Assembly (NCBI GenBank): GCA_030655735.1
Contig: JAUSPK010000046.1
Location: 1-21,516 of the forward strand
DNA length: 21,516 nucleotides
Direction of reading: 5' to 3'
Source of the DNA: Syntrophales bacterium
Lineage (GTDB): Bacteria; Desulfobacterota; Syntrophia; Syntrophales; UBA2210
Shown here: one piece after another, positions 7,444 to 15,668 of the stretch
How the letters are laid out: each line of letters starts with the position of its first letter
Numbering within the stretch: the first letter of the stretch is position 1
Made by a program: the position numbers and the translations under genes
The notes under the pieces: generated by a model
What the model saw: the letters and a program-made list of their open reading frames with translations, nothing else
What the model was told of the DNA's origin: nothing
Database searches by the model: none

Positions 7444-8643
7444 ATGGTTAGCACGATACAAGAGGCCATTGAAGATATAAAGAATGGCAAGATGGTAATA
7501 CTGGTTGATGATGAAGACAGGGAGAATGAAGGTGACCTGTGTATGGCCGCGGAGCACGTTACGCCGCAGGCCATCAACTTTATGGCAAAACACGGCAGGG
7601 GCCTGATATGCCTTTCCATGGCGGGTGATCTCGCCGACAGGATGGAACTTCCCCTGATGACCACCAATAACGAGTCCCGGTTCGGCACGGCCTTCACCGT
7701 TTCGATTGAGGCAAAGGTTGGCGTAACGACCGGAATCTCCGCGAAGGACAGGGCGACGACTATACTGACGGCCGTTGCCGACGGTGCAAAGCCCGGCGAC
7801 CTGGTCAGTCCGGGGCATGTCTTCCCCATACGGGCGCGCAAGGGGGGTGTCCTGGTTCGGACGGGGCAGACCGAAGGGTCTGTTGATCTGGCCAGGCTGG
7901 CGTATCTGAAGCCTGCGGGTGTCATCTGTGAGATCATGAAGGAAGACGGTACCATGGCAAGGATGCCCGACCTCGAGCTGTTCGCGAAAGAGCACGGCAT
8001 CAAGATCGTCACCGTTGCCGACCTGATAGATTTCAGGATGCAGCACGAGCGCCTTATAAAAAGAGTCGCCGAGGCCACTCTCCCCACCAAATACGGGGGA
8101 GAATTCCAAATCATTGTCTATGAGAATGATGTGGACGATATGAAGCATATCGCCCTCGTCAAGGGTGATATACAGCCCGAGGACGAGGTGCTTGTCCGGG
8201 TGCATTCCGAGTGCGTAACCGGGGACCTTTTCGGGTCGCTGCGCTGTGATTGCGGTGATCAACTCCACAAGGCCATGGAGATGGTGGATCAGGAGGGGAA
8301 GGGCGTCATCGTGTATATGCACCAGGAGGGGAGAGGGATCGGACTTGCCAACAAGATACGGGCCTATGACCTCCAGGAGCAGGGGAGGGATACGGTCGAG
8401 GCAAATATTGAACTGGGATTCAAGGAGGATCTCAGGGATTATGGTATAGGGGCGCAGATCCTCGTTGATCTGGGGGTCAGAAAGATGCGTCTTATGACGA
8501 ATAACCCCAAGAAGATCGTTGGTGTGGAGGGGTACGGTGTAACGGTGGTGGGAAGGGTTCCCGTCGAGATCGAGCCGAACGAGAGCAACGTTCGCTATCT
8601 GAAGACCAAGAAGGATAAGATGGGGCACTTACTGGAAATATAG
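7444..8643 (+). CDS. ribBA: Bifunctional DHBP synthase / GTP cyclohydrolase II
   Basis: Two committed steps of riboflavin synthesis in one chain of 399 residues. The N-terminal half (about 1-200) is 3,4-dihydroxy-2-butanone 4-phosphate synthase, with the acidic metal/substrate loop DDEDRENEGD (22-31) and PGHVFPIRA. The C-terminal half (about 205-399) is GTP cyclohydrolase II with zinc cysteines C257, C268 and C270 in HSECVTGDLFGSLRCDCGD and the catalytic region QEGRGIGLANK through DYGIGAQIL. Both domains look complete, unlike RibBA proteins with a decayed cyclohydrolase half. AGAGGAGC just before the ATG is the ribosome-binding site. The 43-base upstream gap is too short for an FMN riboswitch. 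Confidence 0.97.
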   Translation: MVSTIQEAIEDIKNGKMVILVDDEDRENEGDLCMAAEHVTPQAINFMAKHGRGLICLSMAGDLADRMELPLMTTNNESRFGTAFTVSIEAKVGVTTGISAKDRATTILTAVADGAKPGDLVSPGHVFPIRARKGGVLVRTGQTEGSVDLARLAYLKPAGVICEIMKEDGTMARMPDLELFAKEHGIKIVTVADLIDFRMQHERLIKRVAEATLPTKYGGEFQIIVYENDVDDMKHIALVKGDIQPEDEVLVRVHSECVTGDLFGSLRCDCGDQLHKAMEMVDQEGKGVIVYMHQEGRGIGLANKIRAYDLQEQGRDTVEANIELGFKEDLRDYGIGAQILVDLGVRKMRLMTNNPKKIVGVEGYGVTVVGRVPVEIEPNESNVRYLKTKKDKMGHLLEI

Positions 8644-8709
8644 CAATGACCGTTTCGCGGATATTTGATCTCTGTTGCGAAGCCGTCGGAAATGGGTGGA
8701 GACGTTATT

Positions 8710-9174
8710 ATGCCGAAAATCATAGAGGGAAAGATCATTGCCAAGGGGCTGAAGTTTGGTATAGTAGCCAGCCGGTTTAATGATTTCATCTGCGGGAAGC
8801 TCATAGAGGGGGCGCTGGATGCCCTGAAACGATCGGGGGCGGATGAAAAAGATATCACCGTCGTGAGGGTCCCCGGTGCCTTTGAGATACCACTCGTGGC
8901 AAAGAAACTCGCAAAGAGCGGCACCTTTGACGCGATCATATGCCTGGGGGCCGTGATACGGGGGGGCACGCCGCACTTCGAGTATGTCAGCTCCGAGGTC
9001 TCCAAGGGCATTGCGCTCGTGACTCTGGAAACGGAAACGCCGGTTGCTTTTGGTATCATTACATCCGACACGCTGGAACAGGCCATAGAGAGGGCCGGTG
9101 CCAAGTCGGGGAACAAGGGATGGGATGCCGCCATATCAGCCATCGAGATGGCTAATCTCGTTAAGCTGCTGTAG
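8710..9174 (+). CDS. ribH: 6,7-dimethyl-8-ribityllumazine synthase
   Basis: Condenses 5-amino-6-ribitylaminouracil with dihydroxybutanone phosphate to make lumazine, the substrate of RibE; the family forms icosahedral or pentameric shells. From the ATG at 8710 the protein has 154 residues, the normal length, and begins MPKIIEGK. GGTGGAG (8695-8701) lies 8 bases upstream. Upstream in-frame starts (TTG 8665, ATG 8692) would add residues not usual in the family. Motifs are SRFND (21-25), VPGAFEIP (54-61) and GAVIRGGTPHFEYV with the catalytic His89. It sits 66 bases after ribBA. Confidence 0.96.
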   Translation: MPKIIEGKIIAKGLKFGIVASRFNDFICGKLIEGALDALKRSGADEKDITVVRVPGAFEIPLVAKKLAKSGTFDAIICLGAVIRGGTPHFEYVSSEVSKGIALVTLETETPVAFGIITSDTLEQAIERAGAKSGNKGWDAAISAIEMANLVKLL

Positions 9175-9198
9175 CCGGTATACAAGGCAGGAGGATTG

Positions 9199-9618
9199 AT
9201 GGGTCACAGAAGAAAGGCCAGAGAGATCGCCCTGCAGATTCTCTATCAGGTTGATGTCTCAAAGATCGATGCCGGTGAGGCCATACAGCTCTTCCAGGAT
9301 AACTTTGGAATGTCACAGGAGGCGGTTGAATTCTCCACGCAGTTGATAGAGTGTACCCTGGATCACCTGACAGAGATAGATGACCTGATAAAGACCTGCT
9401 CCGAGCACTGGTCACTGGATCGAATGTCCAAGGTGGACAGAAATATCCTCAGGACGGCGGTATGCGAATTCCTGTATTTCGACGATATCCCCCCGAAGGT
9501 GACCCTGAACGAGGCTATCGACATAGGGAAAAATTACGGCTCGGACAATTCGGGATCTTTTATAAATGGCATCCTTGATGCCATGTATTCGAAACTCTGG
9601 GAAAAAAATGAAGATTAA
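9199..9618 (+). CDS. nusB: Transcription antitermination factor NusB
   Basis: All-helical RNA-binding protein that, with NusE (S10), loads on boxA to prevent premature termination in rRNA operons. The 139 residues start GHRRKAREIALQILYQVD, the hallmark of the family, and contain SKVDRNILRTAVCEFLY and PPKVTLNEAIDIGKNYGSDNS-type helices ending in FINGILDA. The ATG at 9199 is preceded by AGGAGGA (9189-9195); the TTG three bases earlier is a less likely alternative. Placement after ribH is common in proteobacteria. The last 11 bases overlap the next gene, indicating coupling. Confidence 0.96.
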   Translation: MGHRRKAREIALQILYQVDVSKIDAGEAIQLFQDNFGMSQEAVEFSTQLIECTLDHLTEIDDLIKTCSEHWSLDRMSKVDRNILRTAVCEFLYFDDIPPKVTLNEAIDIGKNYGSDNSGSFINGILDAMYSKLWEKNED

Positions 9619-10180
9619 GGTATCGCCTGAATCGTTGGATACATTGACGTATGACAGCCTGGCCTTCGGGTTCTTCTCCGATGAACGGCCTCCGAGGGGG
9701 TATTGCGGTCTTGCCGACTGGCGTCTGAACGGTCTGATATCGAATCTGATTGCCGAAGGAATGGTCACCGGGGCCTTTATGGAGAAGGTTCTCATCTCCT
9801 CCGATCATCGAATTTCCACTCCCAAGATACTTCTCATGGGGCTGGGCGAATCAACCCAATTGACATATGAAAAATTATATACGGCCGGATGCACCATTCT
9901 ACAGGCGCTGAGCGAGGCAGAATGCACCGACTTTGCCTTTGACATCCCCGGTTCGGGCAGGTGCAACCTGGAGGTGCCCAAGATGGCAGTGGCGATGGTG
10001 TCGGGGGTATTCGAATCCGAAAATATGAAGCAAGGGGATGCCGCCTCCGACATGGTCGTATTGAGCGGCAGGGACTTTTTTGATGAAGTCGTCCTGGGGA
10101 TGCACGAGTTTAAGGTAAGCGTAGGGCGCAAAACTGCAGTTGATATACTGGCTGAGACTGCGCCCGTGAGGACCACATAA
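9608..10180 (+). CDS. Stand-alone M17 leucyl aminopeptidase N-terminal-like domain protein
   Basis: Predicted protein of 190 residues, from the ATG at 9608 inside the nusB 3' end. The pattern of a short acidic strand, then GLADWRLNGLISNLIAEG, a helix-strand unit, KILLMGLGE and LTYEKLYTAGCTILQAL matches the macro-like N-terminal domain of M17 aminopeptidases (PepA type). The catalytic, metal-binding C-terminal domain is absent: there is no NTDAEGR or comparable motif, and trkA starts 2 bases after the stop. It therefore should not be a peptidase by itself. Possible roles, by inference only, are regulatory binding as seen for PepA's DNA/RNA interactions, or partnership with a separate catalytic chain. 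The reading frame is clean, so it is not an obvious recent pseudogene. Family assignment is fairly sure; function is unknown. Confidence 0.7.
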   Translation: MKIKVSPESLDTLTYDSLAFGFFSDERPPRGYCGLADWRLNGLISNLIAEGMVTGAFMEKVLISSDHRISTPKILLMGLGESTQLTYEKLYTAGCTILQALSEAECTDFAFDIPGSGRCNLEVPKMAVAMVSGVFESENMKQGDAASDMVVLSGRDFFDEVVLGMHEFKVSVGRKTAVDILAETAPVRTT

Positions 10181-10182
10181 CC

Positions 10183-11556
10183 ATGAGAGTCATCGTCATA
10201 GGAGCCGGGGAAGTCGGCTATAATATTGCAGACATCCTCTCCAAAGAGGGGAACGATATCATCGTTATCGACAAGGACGGGGAACGCCTGAAGAGCATCT
10301 CCGAAAACCTGGATGTAGAGACCATAACGGGGAGTGGAAGCAGCCCCCAGGTGCTGAAAAAGGCGAAACTGAGCCAAGCGGAGATGGTAGTCGCCGTGAC
10401 CGACAGCGATGAAACCAACATCGTGGCATGCCTCATCGCCTCCGCGCAGTCCACGTCTCCGTTCAAGATCGCACGGATACGAAACCCCGACCTGAACAGG
10501 GATTCCGCCCTTTTTGACAAGGCCCATCTCAACATAGACCTGTGTATAAATCCGGAGCGTGAGGCGGTGAATGACGTCATCAACCTCATGGAATACTCCG
10601 GGGCTTCAGAGGTAATAGACTTCGCCGGGGGCAGCGTAAAACTCGTCTCATTCTATGTGGATTCAGAGTGCAGTTCCGTAGGGAAGAACCTGCAGCAGGT
10701 CATGGAGACATACCCGGATGGAGAGGATATTCTTATTGCCTCTACCACGCGTGAAAATGAACCCATCATACCCTCCGGGAAGACGGTGATCAAAGAAAGA
10801 GACCACCTCTTTGTTTTTGCCAAATCTGAGAATGTACGGAATATGCTGAAATTCTTCGGCAAGAAGGAGGAACCCTCGGAACGGGTCTTTATCATCGGTG
10901 GAGGCAACACGGCTCTTATGCTCGCCGAGCTGCTCGAAAAGAAGTGGGCCGGCACCATAAAGATTATCGAAAAGAGGCAGGACAGGTGCGAAATGCTTGC
11001 CTCCAGGCTGGACAGGACCATCTGCCTCCATGGAGACGGGACGGATCAGGACCTGCTCAAAGAGGAAAACATACAGGATGCCGATTACTTCATCGCGGTT
11101 ACCGATGATGAGGAAGCGAACATCCTGAGCGCCCTCCTGGCAAAACAGCTGGGGGCCAAAAGGACCATAGCGCTTGTCAATAAGGCCGGCTATGCCCATC
11201 TAATTCCCTTACTGGGTATCGACGGTGTCATGAACCCGAGACGGGCGAGTATCGGCAAGATACTGCACTTCATAAGGAAGGGTAAGGTTATCTCCGCGAC
11301 GCCCCTCGGTGATGAAAAGGCGGAAGCCGTTGAATTCATCGCCCTTGAAACATCCGATATAACGAACACCCCTCTGAAAGATATCAAATTTCCCAAGGGC
11401 ACCATTATCGGAGCGATTACCAGAGATGATGAAGTGATAATTCCCGGAGGCGATTCCGTTATACTTCCGGGAGATCACGTTATACTGGTGGCTCTCCGTT
11501 CTTCAATTCCGCAGATCGAGAAGATCCTTGCGGTCAAGCTGGATTATTTTGGATGA
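10183..11556 (+). CDS. trkA: Trk potassium uptake regulatory protein TrkA
   Basis: Cytosolic, peripheral NAD(H)/nucleotide-binding gating subunit of the Trk potassium uptake system. The 457 residues are a tandem duplication: RCK-N (1 to about 120) with IGAGEVGYNIA, RCK-C (about 140-225), a second RCK-N (about 228-350) with IIGGGNTALMLAELL and HGDGTDQDLL, and a second RCK-C ending in a PGGDSVILPGDHVILVA motif. This is the full double-repeat form found with TrkH channels rather than the single KtrA form. It overlaps trkH by four bases (ATGA), so the two are made together. Confidence 0.96.
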   Translation: MRVIVIGAGEVGYNIADILSKEGNDIIVIDKDGERLKSISENLDVETITGSGSSPQVLKKAKLSQAEMVVAVTDSDETNIVACLIASAQSTSPFKIARIRNPDLNRDSALFDKAHLNIDLCINPEREAVNDVINLMEYSGASEVIDFAGGSVKLVSFYVDSECSSVGKNLQQVMETYPDGEDILIASTTRENEPIIPSGKTVIKERDHLFVFAKSENVRNMLKFFGKKEEPSERVFIIGGGNTALMLAELLEKKWAGTIKIIEKRQDRCEMLASRLDRTICLHGDGTDQDLLKEENIQDADYFIAVTDDEEANILSALLAKQLGAKRTIALVNKAGYAHLIPLLGIDGVMNPRRASIGKILHFIRKGKVISATPLGDEKAEAVEFIALETSDITNTPLKDIKFPKGTIIGAITRDDEVIIPGGDSVILPGDHVILVALRSSIPQIEKILAVKLDYFG

Positions 11557-13004
11557 ACGCAAGAAATATATCCTATATCCTGGGGACCCTCGTCCTCTTC
11601 CTGGGTCTTACCATGCTTCTCCCCCTCTCTTGTTCCCTCTACTACAGAGAAGGGGATGCCGGCGCCTTTCTCTACTCCATAGCGATAACATTCTGTATCG
11701 GCGCGCTCTTCTATTTCCTGTTCAGGCCGGTTGATGTCAAGATAAGCCTGACACACAAGGAGGGGTTTCTTATCGTTGCCACGGGATGGCTTCTCGCCGC
11801 GGCATTCGGATCGCTCCCCTATATGATCCACGGCGTGCTCCCCCACTTCAGCGATGCCTTCTTCGAGTCCATATCGGGTTTCACCACGACCGGGGCCACG
11901 GTCATCACGAACATAGGAGATCTTCCCCACGGGATACTCCTCTGGCGCTCACTCACCCAGTGGCTGGGGGGGATGGGAATTATCATACTGTCCATCGCCA
12001 TCCTGCCCCTCCTCGGTGTGGGGGGTATGCAGTTATATAAGGCGGAACTGCCCAGTCCGGTGAAGGACAAGATCACCCCCCGCATTGCGGAGACGGCGCG
12101 CACCCTGTGGATAGTCTATATCATCATCTCCATTGTTGAATTTATCATGCTGCTCACGGGAGGGATGGATGTATTCAATGCCCTCTGCCACACCTTTACC
12201 ACGATGGCCACCGGCGGTTTTTCCACCGGCGATGCCAGTATCGCGCAATTCCACAGCGCCTATATCGACGGGATCATCACCTTCTTTATGATGGCTGCCG
12301 GAATTAACTTTATGCTTCACTACAGCCTTATCACGGGGAACTTCAGGGCTGTGCTCGAAAACAGCGAGCTCCGCCTGTACATCGGGATTATACTGGCCGC
12401 CGTCATCATCATAACCATCAATCTGAAACAGAACTCACTCTATGAAGCAGGGGGATACCTGCGGTACGCCTCATTCCAGGTCGTTTCCATCATGACGACG
12501 ACCGGTTTCACCACCGCCAATTTCGATGCCTGGCCGTCCCTGTCGAAGATCATCCTCCTGGTGCTGATGTTTGTAGGGGGATCGGCCGGGTCCACCGGCG
12601 GAGGCATCAAGTGTCTCAGGATCCTTCTCATCCTGAAACACAGTTATCAGGAGTTGTACCGGCTCGTTCATCCGCATGCCGTAACCGCGGTGAAGCTTGG
12701 TAAGAGGATCGTATATCCCGAGACCATGGCGAGTATCTGGGGCTTTTTCCTGTTGTATCTCATGATGACGATTGTCGCTTCCATCATCCTGACCATGCTT
12801 GGTCTGGATATGATGACGGCATTCTCATCTGTCGCCGCCACCATAGGGAATGTGGGTCCCGGATTTGGAGGTGTCAATCCCTCGACAACCTACGGCGAGA
12901 TACCCTGCCTGGGCAAGTGGATTCTTTCCTTCTGCATGCTCGCCGGGAGGCTTGAGATCTATACGGTCATTATCCTGCTGATCCCGGAATTCTGGAAGAA
13001 ATAG
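11553..13004 (+). CDS. trkH: Trk potassium channel subunit TrkH
   Basis: Inner-membrane potassium-translocating subunit working with TrkA. The 483 residues contain about ten to twelve hydrophobic helices arranged in four M1-P-M2 repeats. The four selectivity-filter loops can be seen as SGFTTTGATV, TGGFSTGD, TTGFTTANFD and TIGNVGPGFGG, each keeping the glycine expected for potassium conduction. The conserved GGSAGSTGGGIK cytoplasmic loop and the C-terminal AGRLEIYTV motif are also present. The gene overlaps trkA by four bases. A 257-base gap follows, so the transcription unit probably ends soon after. Confidence 0.96.
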   Translation: MNARNISYILGTLVLFLGLTMLLPLSCSLYYREGDAGAFLYSIAITFCIGALFYFLFRPVDVKISLTHKEGFLIVATGWLLAAAFGSLPYMIHGVLPHFSDAFFESISGFTTTGATVITNIGDLPHGILLWRSLTQWLGGMGIIILSIAILPLLGVGGMQLYKAELPSPVKDKITPRIAETARTLWIVYIIISIVEFIMLLTGGMDVFNALCHTFTTMATGGFSTGDASIAQFHSAYIDGIITFFMMAAGINFMLHYSLITGNFRAVLENSELRLYIGIILAAVIIITINLKQNSLYEAGGYLRYASFQVVSIMTTTGFTTANFDAWPSLSKIILLVLMFVGGSAGSTGGGIKCLRILLILKHSYQELYRLVHPHAVTAVKLGKRIVYPETMASIWGFFLLYLMMTIVASIILTMLGLDMMTAFSSVAATIGNVGPGFGGVNPSTTYGEIPCLGKWILSFCMLAGRLEIYTVIILLIPEFWKK

Positions 13005-13261
13005 GCGGTTTCTTTGTATCCATTCGGCATCTCCCCTCCCCGGGTCCCTCCCTTGAAGGGGTCCATCAAAAAACGGGTGACAGGTGTATGAGAATGTGCT
13101 ACCAGTTCCTCACGTAGTCTGCGTTAAGGGGGGGGTATATTTCAAAATGTCAGATAGGCCTCCACTGAGGTGGTAGAGCGAGCTTTGACGAGTATGGCCT
13201 TGAGGGGTTCGTTAATGGTGAGGATCCGTTGAAACAATTGCGCCAAAAGGAAGGGACACGT
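13005..13261. other. Intergenic region between trkH and the dehydratase operon
   Basis: Holds no convincing gene; the two ATG-started frames inside are nine codons each. It has a C-rich tract (13033-13052, separate entry) continuing into an inverted repeat CCCTT-G-AAGGG (13050-13060), an eight-G run (13128-13135), and a small ambiguous hairpin around 13160-13173 (CCTC-CACT-GAGG or CCAC-TGAG-GTGG). TTGACG at 13185-13190 resembles a -35 box, but no good -10 follows at normal spacing. The dehydratase promoter is expected in this stretch but I cannot place it. AAGGAAGGG just before 13262 is the ribosome-binding site of the next gene. Confidence 0.6.
13033..13052 (-). other. Putative G-quadruplex motif on the minus strand
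   Basis: Four cytosine runs on the plus strand (13033-13036, 13038-13041, 13046-13048, 13050-13052) give on the minus strand GGG-A-GGG-ACCC-GGGG-A-GGGG, which meets the usual four-run pattern with loops of 1, 4 and 1 bases. It lies 29 bases after the trkH stop. Folding would affect the template strand for plus-strand transcription. Whether it forms in the cell is unknown; in a G+C-rich genome such a motif can arise by chance. Confidence 0.45.
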
Positions 13262-14377
13262 ATGGAGAAGTTAAGTGATTTTTATGAAGCGGCACTGGAT
13301 ACCGAGAAGTATATCAGGAATTTGAAGGTAAAGGGGAAGAGGATTATGGGTTATATGTGCTCATATACCCCGGAAGAAATTATCCTTGCGGCAGGTATCC
13401 ATCCCCTGAGGCTCTTCAGCACGAAAGGGACGATCTCCCTGGCCGACGCGCACCTGCAGGCCTACAGCTGTTCGCTCGCGAGGGGTGTCCTCGAAGACGC
13501 GCTTGCGGGCAGGCTGGATTTTCTTGATGGGGCGGTGTTCCCCCATACCTGCGACACGATCCAGCGCCTCTCCGATATCTGGCGTCTCAATACCCGGTTC
13601 GCCTTTTTTGCCGATGTCGTTCTTCCGGTCAAGCTGGACACCGAAAGCGCGCGGCAGTACATGGAAGATGTCCTCCGAAAGTTCAAGGGTGATCTGGAAG
13701 TGGGCATGGATGTCCGGATAACCGATGCGGCGCTGAAGCAGTCTATCGACACCTACAACCGGATACGCAGCTCTCTTAACACCATATACGAACTGCGCTC
13801 CGCGAACCCGGATATCCTGACGGGGAGCGATCTGTATGCGATAGTCAAGGGCTCCATGATCATGGACAGGGAATATCTCGCAAAGCGGCTCCCCGAAGTG
13901 ATAGAGATGTTCAAAGAAAGGACCCCTTCAACGGATACCGAAAAAAAGAGGATCATCTTGACCGGTAGTATCTGTGATCAACCCGACATCTATACCGTCT
14001 TCGAGAAGGCGGGCGGCGTCGTCGTATGGGATGACCTGTGCACAGGTTCGAGGTATTTTGAGGGTCTCGTGGGCACGGGGGGGGACCCCATTGCGTCGAT
14101 CGCGAACCGGTATATCGAACGGCCGGTATGTCCCGCGAAACATACATCGAACACCGCCCGGGGGGAGCGGCTTCTGGAGGCGGTCAGGAAACATAACGCC
14201 CAAGGGGTTGTTTTCCTCCTGATGAAATTCTGTGACCCGCATGATTTCGACTATCCCTACCTGAAGGAATTCCTGGACAGAGACAACATCCCCAGTATGC
14301 TGCTGCAGATCGAAGATCCACTACAGTCCGAGGGGCAACTGCTGACCAGATTCGAGACATTCATCCACATGCTGTAA
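13262..14377 (+). CDS. 2-hydroxyacyl-CoA dehydratase/benzoyl-CoA reductase family, HgdB/BcrC-like subunit
   Basis: Subunit (371 residues) of the HgdAB/BcrBC superfamily of [4Fe-4S] enzymes, which use activator-driven low-potential electrons to dehydrate 2-hydroxyacyl-CoAs or reduce aryl-CoAs. Family landmarks are MCSYTPEEIILAAGIHPLRL (32-51), AYSCSLARG with Cys70, RLDFLDGAVFPHTCDTIQRL with Cys97, and KFCDPHDFDYPYLK with Cys324. Cys70, Cys97 and Cys324 are the likely cluster ligands by position. The ATG at 13262 follows AAGGAAGGG; a TTG at 13229 is less likely. It opens a three-gene operon and is 27 bases from the next gene. A G8 run at 14077-14084 encodes part of GTGGDP. The substrate cannot be read from the sequence. 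Confidence 0.9.
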   Translation: MEKLSDFYEAALDTEKYIRNLKVKGKRIMGYMCSYTPEEIILAAGIHPLRLFSTKGTISLADAHLQAYSCSLARGVLEDALAGRLDFLDGAVFPHTCDTIQRLSDIWRLNTRFAFFADVVLPVKLDTESARQYMEDVLRKFKGDLEVGMDVRITDAALKQSIDTYNRIRSSLNTIYELRSANPDILTGSDLYAIVKGSMIMDREYLAKRLPEVIEMFKERTPSTDTEKKRIILTGSICDQPDIYTVFEKAGGVVVWDDLCTGSRYFEGLVGTGGDPIASIANRYIERPVCPAKHTSNTARGERLLEAVRKHNAQGVVFLLMKFCDPHDFDYPYLKEFLDRDNIPSMLLQIEDPLQSEGQLLTRFETFIHML

Positions 14378-14404
14378 AATGTGCACTATACGAGGAGTTA
14401 CGAT

Positions 14405-15640
14405 ATGACGGACACCGATAAGGAGAAGCACGGCAAAAAAATGCAGTCGGATGGAAAGATGCAGAAGATCATGACCGGCTACTATATAGACGCCAAGACA
14501 GCCGGGGAGACGGGCAAGAAGGTGGCGTGGATTACCAGCGGGGGGCCGGTGGAACCGCTGATAGCGATGGATATAATCCCGGTATACCCGGAGAACCACG
14601 GGGCCATGATCGGGGCATCGAAGATGGGGGCCGATCTGTGCCAGAAGGCGGAGGAGATGGGATACAGTGGTGATCTGTGCTCCTACGCGCGGGCCGATAT
14701 CGCCTGTTCCGTGGTAGACGGCGGACCCATAGGGGGGTTGCCGAGACCCGACATGCTGGTATGCTGTAACAACATATGCGGAACGGTGATGAAGTGGTAT
14801 GAAGTCCAGGCGCGCTATTACAACGTTCCTCTCTTTATCCTTGACACGCCCTTTTCCCACACCAAGTACACCGATGAGGCAAAGAGATACGTTCAAAGAC
14901 AGGTCGAAGAGTATGTGACCTTCCTCGAAGGCGTCTGTAAAAAGAGGCTCGATCGTGACCGGATGGAAGAGGTGGGGAGGCTGTCGGTAGAGGCTCAGCG
15001 CCTGTGGCAGGCGGTTCTTGACACCGCCATGAACAAACCTTCGCCCATGACCTGTTTCGACGCGTTCTTTCACCTGGCCCTCATTGTCACCTTGCGGGGG
15101 ACCCAGACAGCGGTGGACTACTACCGGTCGCTCCTGGAAGAGATGGAGCAGCGCGTTGCCGACGGGATCGGCGCCATACCGAATGAAAAGTACCGGCTGC
15201 TGTGGGACAATCTGCCGATCTGGTACCGGCTGAAGTGGCTTTCCCAGAAGTTCGCGGCGCATGATGCCTGCCTCGTGGCTGACACCTATACATCCGCGTG
15301 GTGCATGAGTCTCAGGTATATGACGGACGAGGGCAATTTCCTCGATTCCATGGGCGAGGGATATGCCAGGGCATATCTCAACATCGGTGTTGACGAGATG
15401 ATAAAGATAGTCCTTGAGATGGTGGACAAGTATGACGTGGACGGCTTTGTCATGCATTCCAACCGGAGCTGCAAGCCCTATTCGCTGGGGCAGTACGACA
15501 TACAGAGAGCGGTGCAGAAGGAGAGGGGGATCCCCTCCGTCATCATAGAGTCCCACATGGTGGACGAGCGAAGCTTCTCAGAGAGTCAGACGGAGACAAG
15601 GATAGACGCCTTTATGGAAATGATCGGGCAGAAGAGATGA
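14405..15640 (+). CDS. 2-hydroxyacyl-CoA dehydratase/benzoyl-CoA reductase family, HgdA/BcrB-like subunit
   Basis: Second, larger subunit (411 residues) of the same iron-sulfur enzyme. Landmarks are AWITSGGPVEPLIAMDIIPVYPENHGA-type N-terminal fold, DLCSYARADIACS (Cys92, Cys101), CCNNICGT (Cys120, Cys121, Cys125), RLLWDNLPIWYRLKWLS and MHSNRSCKPYSLGQ (Cys356). The WDNLPIW and NRSCKPYSLGQ segments are shared with BcrB/BzdO-type and HgdA-type chains. The ATG at 14405 has GAGGAG at 14391-14396, 8 bases upstream; an upstream GTG at 14381 lacks support. With one partner subunit and a single activator gene after it, the layout is more like a dehydratase (alpha-beta plus homodimeric activator) than like a class I benzoyl-CoA reductase, which has two ATPase subunits. 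That preference is an inference. Confidence 0.9.
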   Translation: MTDTDKEKHGKKMQSDGKMQKIMTGYYIDAKTAGETGKKVAWITSGGPVEPLIAMDIIPVYPENHGAMIGASKMGADLCQKAEEMGYSGDLCSYARADIACSVVDGGPIGGLPRPDMLVCCNNICGTVMKWYEVQARYYNVPLFILDTPFSHTKYTDEAKRYVQRQVEEYVTFLEGVCKKRLDRDRMEEVGRLSVEAQRLWQAVLDTAMNKPSPMTCFDAFFHLALIVTLRGTQTAVDYYRSLLEEMEQRVADGIGAIPNEKYRLLWDNLPIWYRLKWLSQKFAAHDACLVADTYTSAWCMSLRYMTDEGNFLDSMGEGYARAYLNIGVDEMIKIVLEMVDKYDVDGFVMHSNRSCKPYSLGQYDIQRAVQKERGIPSVIIESHMVDERSFSESQTETRIDAFMEMIGQKR

Positions 15641-15668
15641 ACCCGGAACGGAGCGAAGGAAGCATCGT

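Noticed and set aside
7360..8628. Long minus-strand open frame opposite ribBA
   Set aside because: The plus strand encodes a complete RibBA with zinc cysteines; the antisense protein has no family features and extends across the intergenic gap.
13185..13216. TTGACG with GTTAAT as promoter of the dehydratase operon
   Set aside because: Spacing is 20 bases and the -10 match is poor; left as a remark in the intergenic entry.
14321..15556. Long minus-strand open frame opposite the HgdA/BcrB-like gene
   Set aside because: No motif or ribosome-binding site; explained by codon bias of the real gene on the plus strand.
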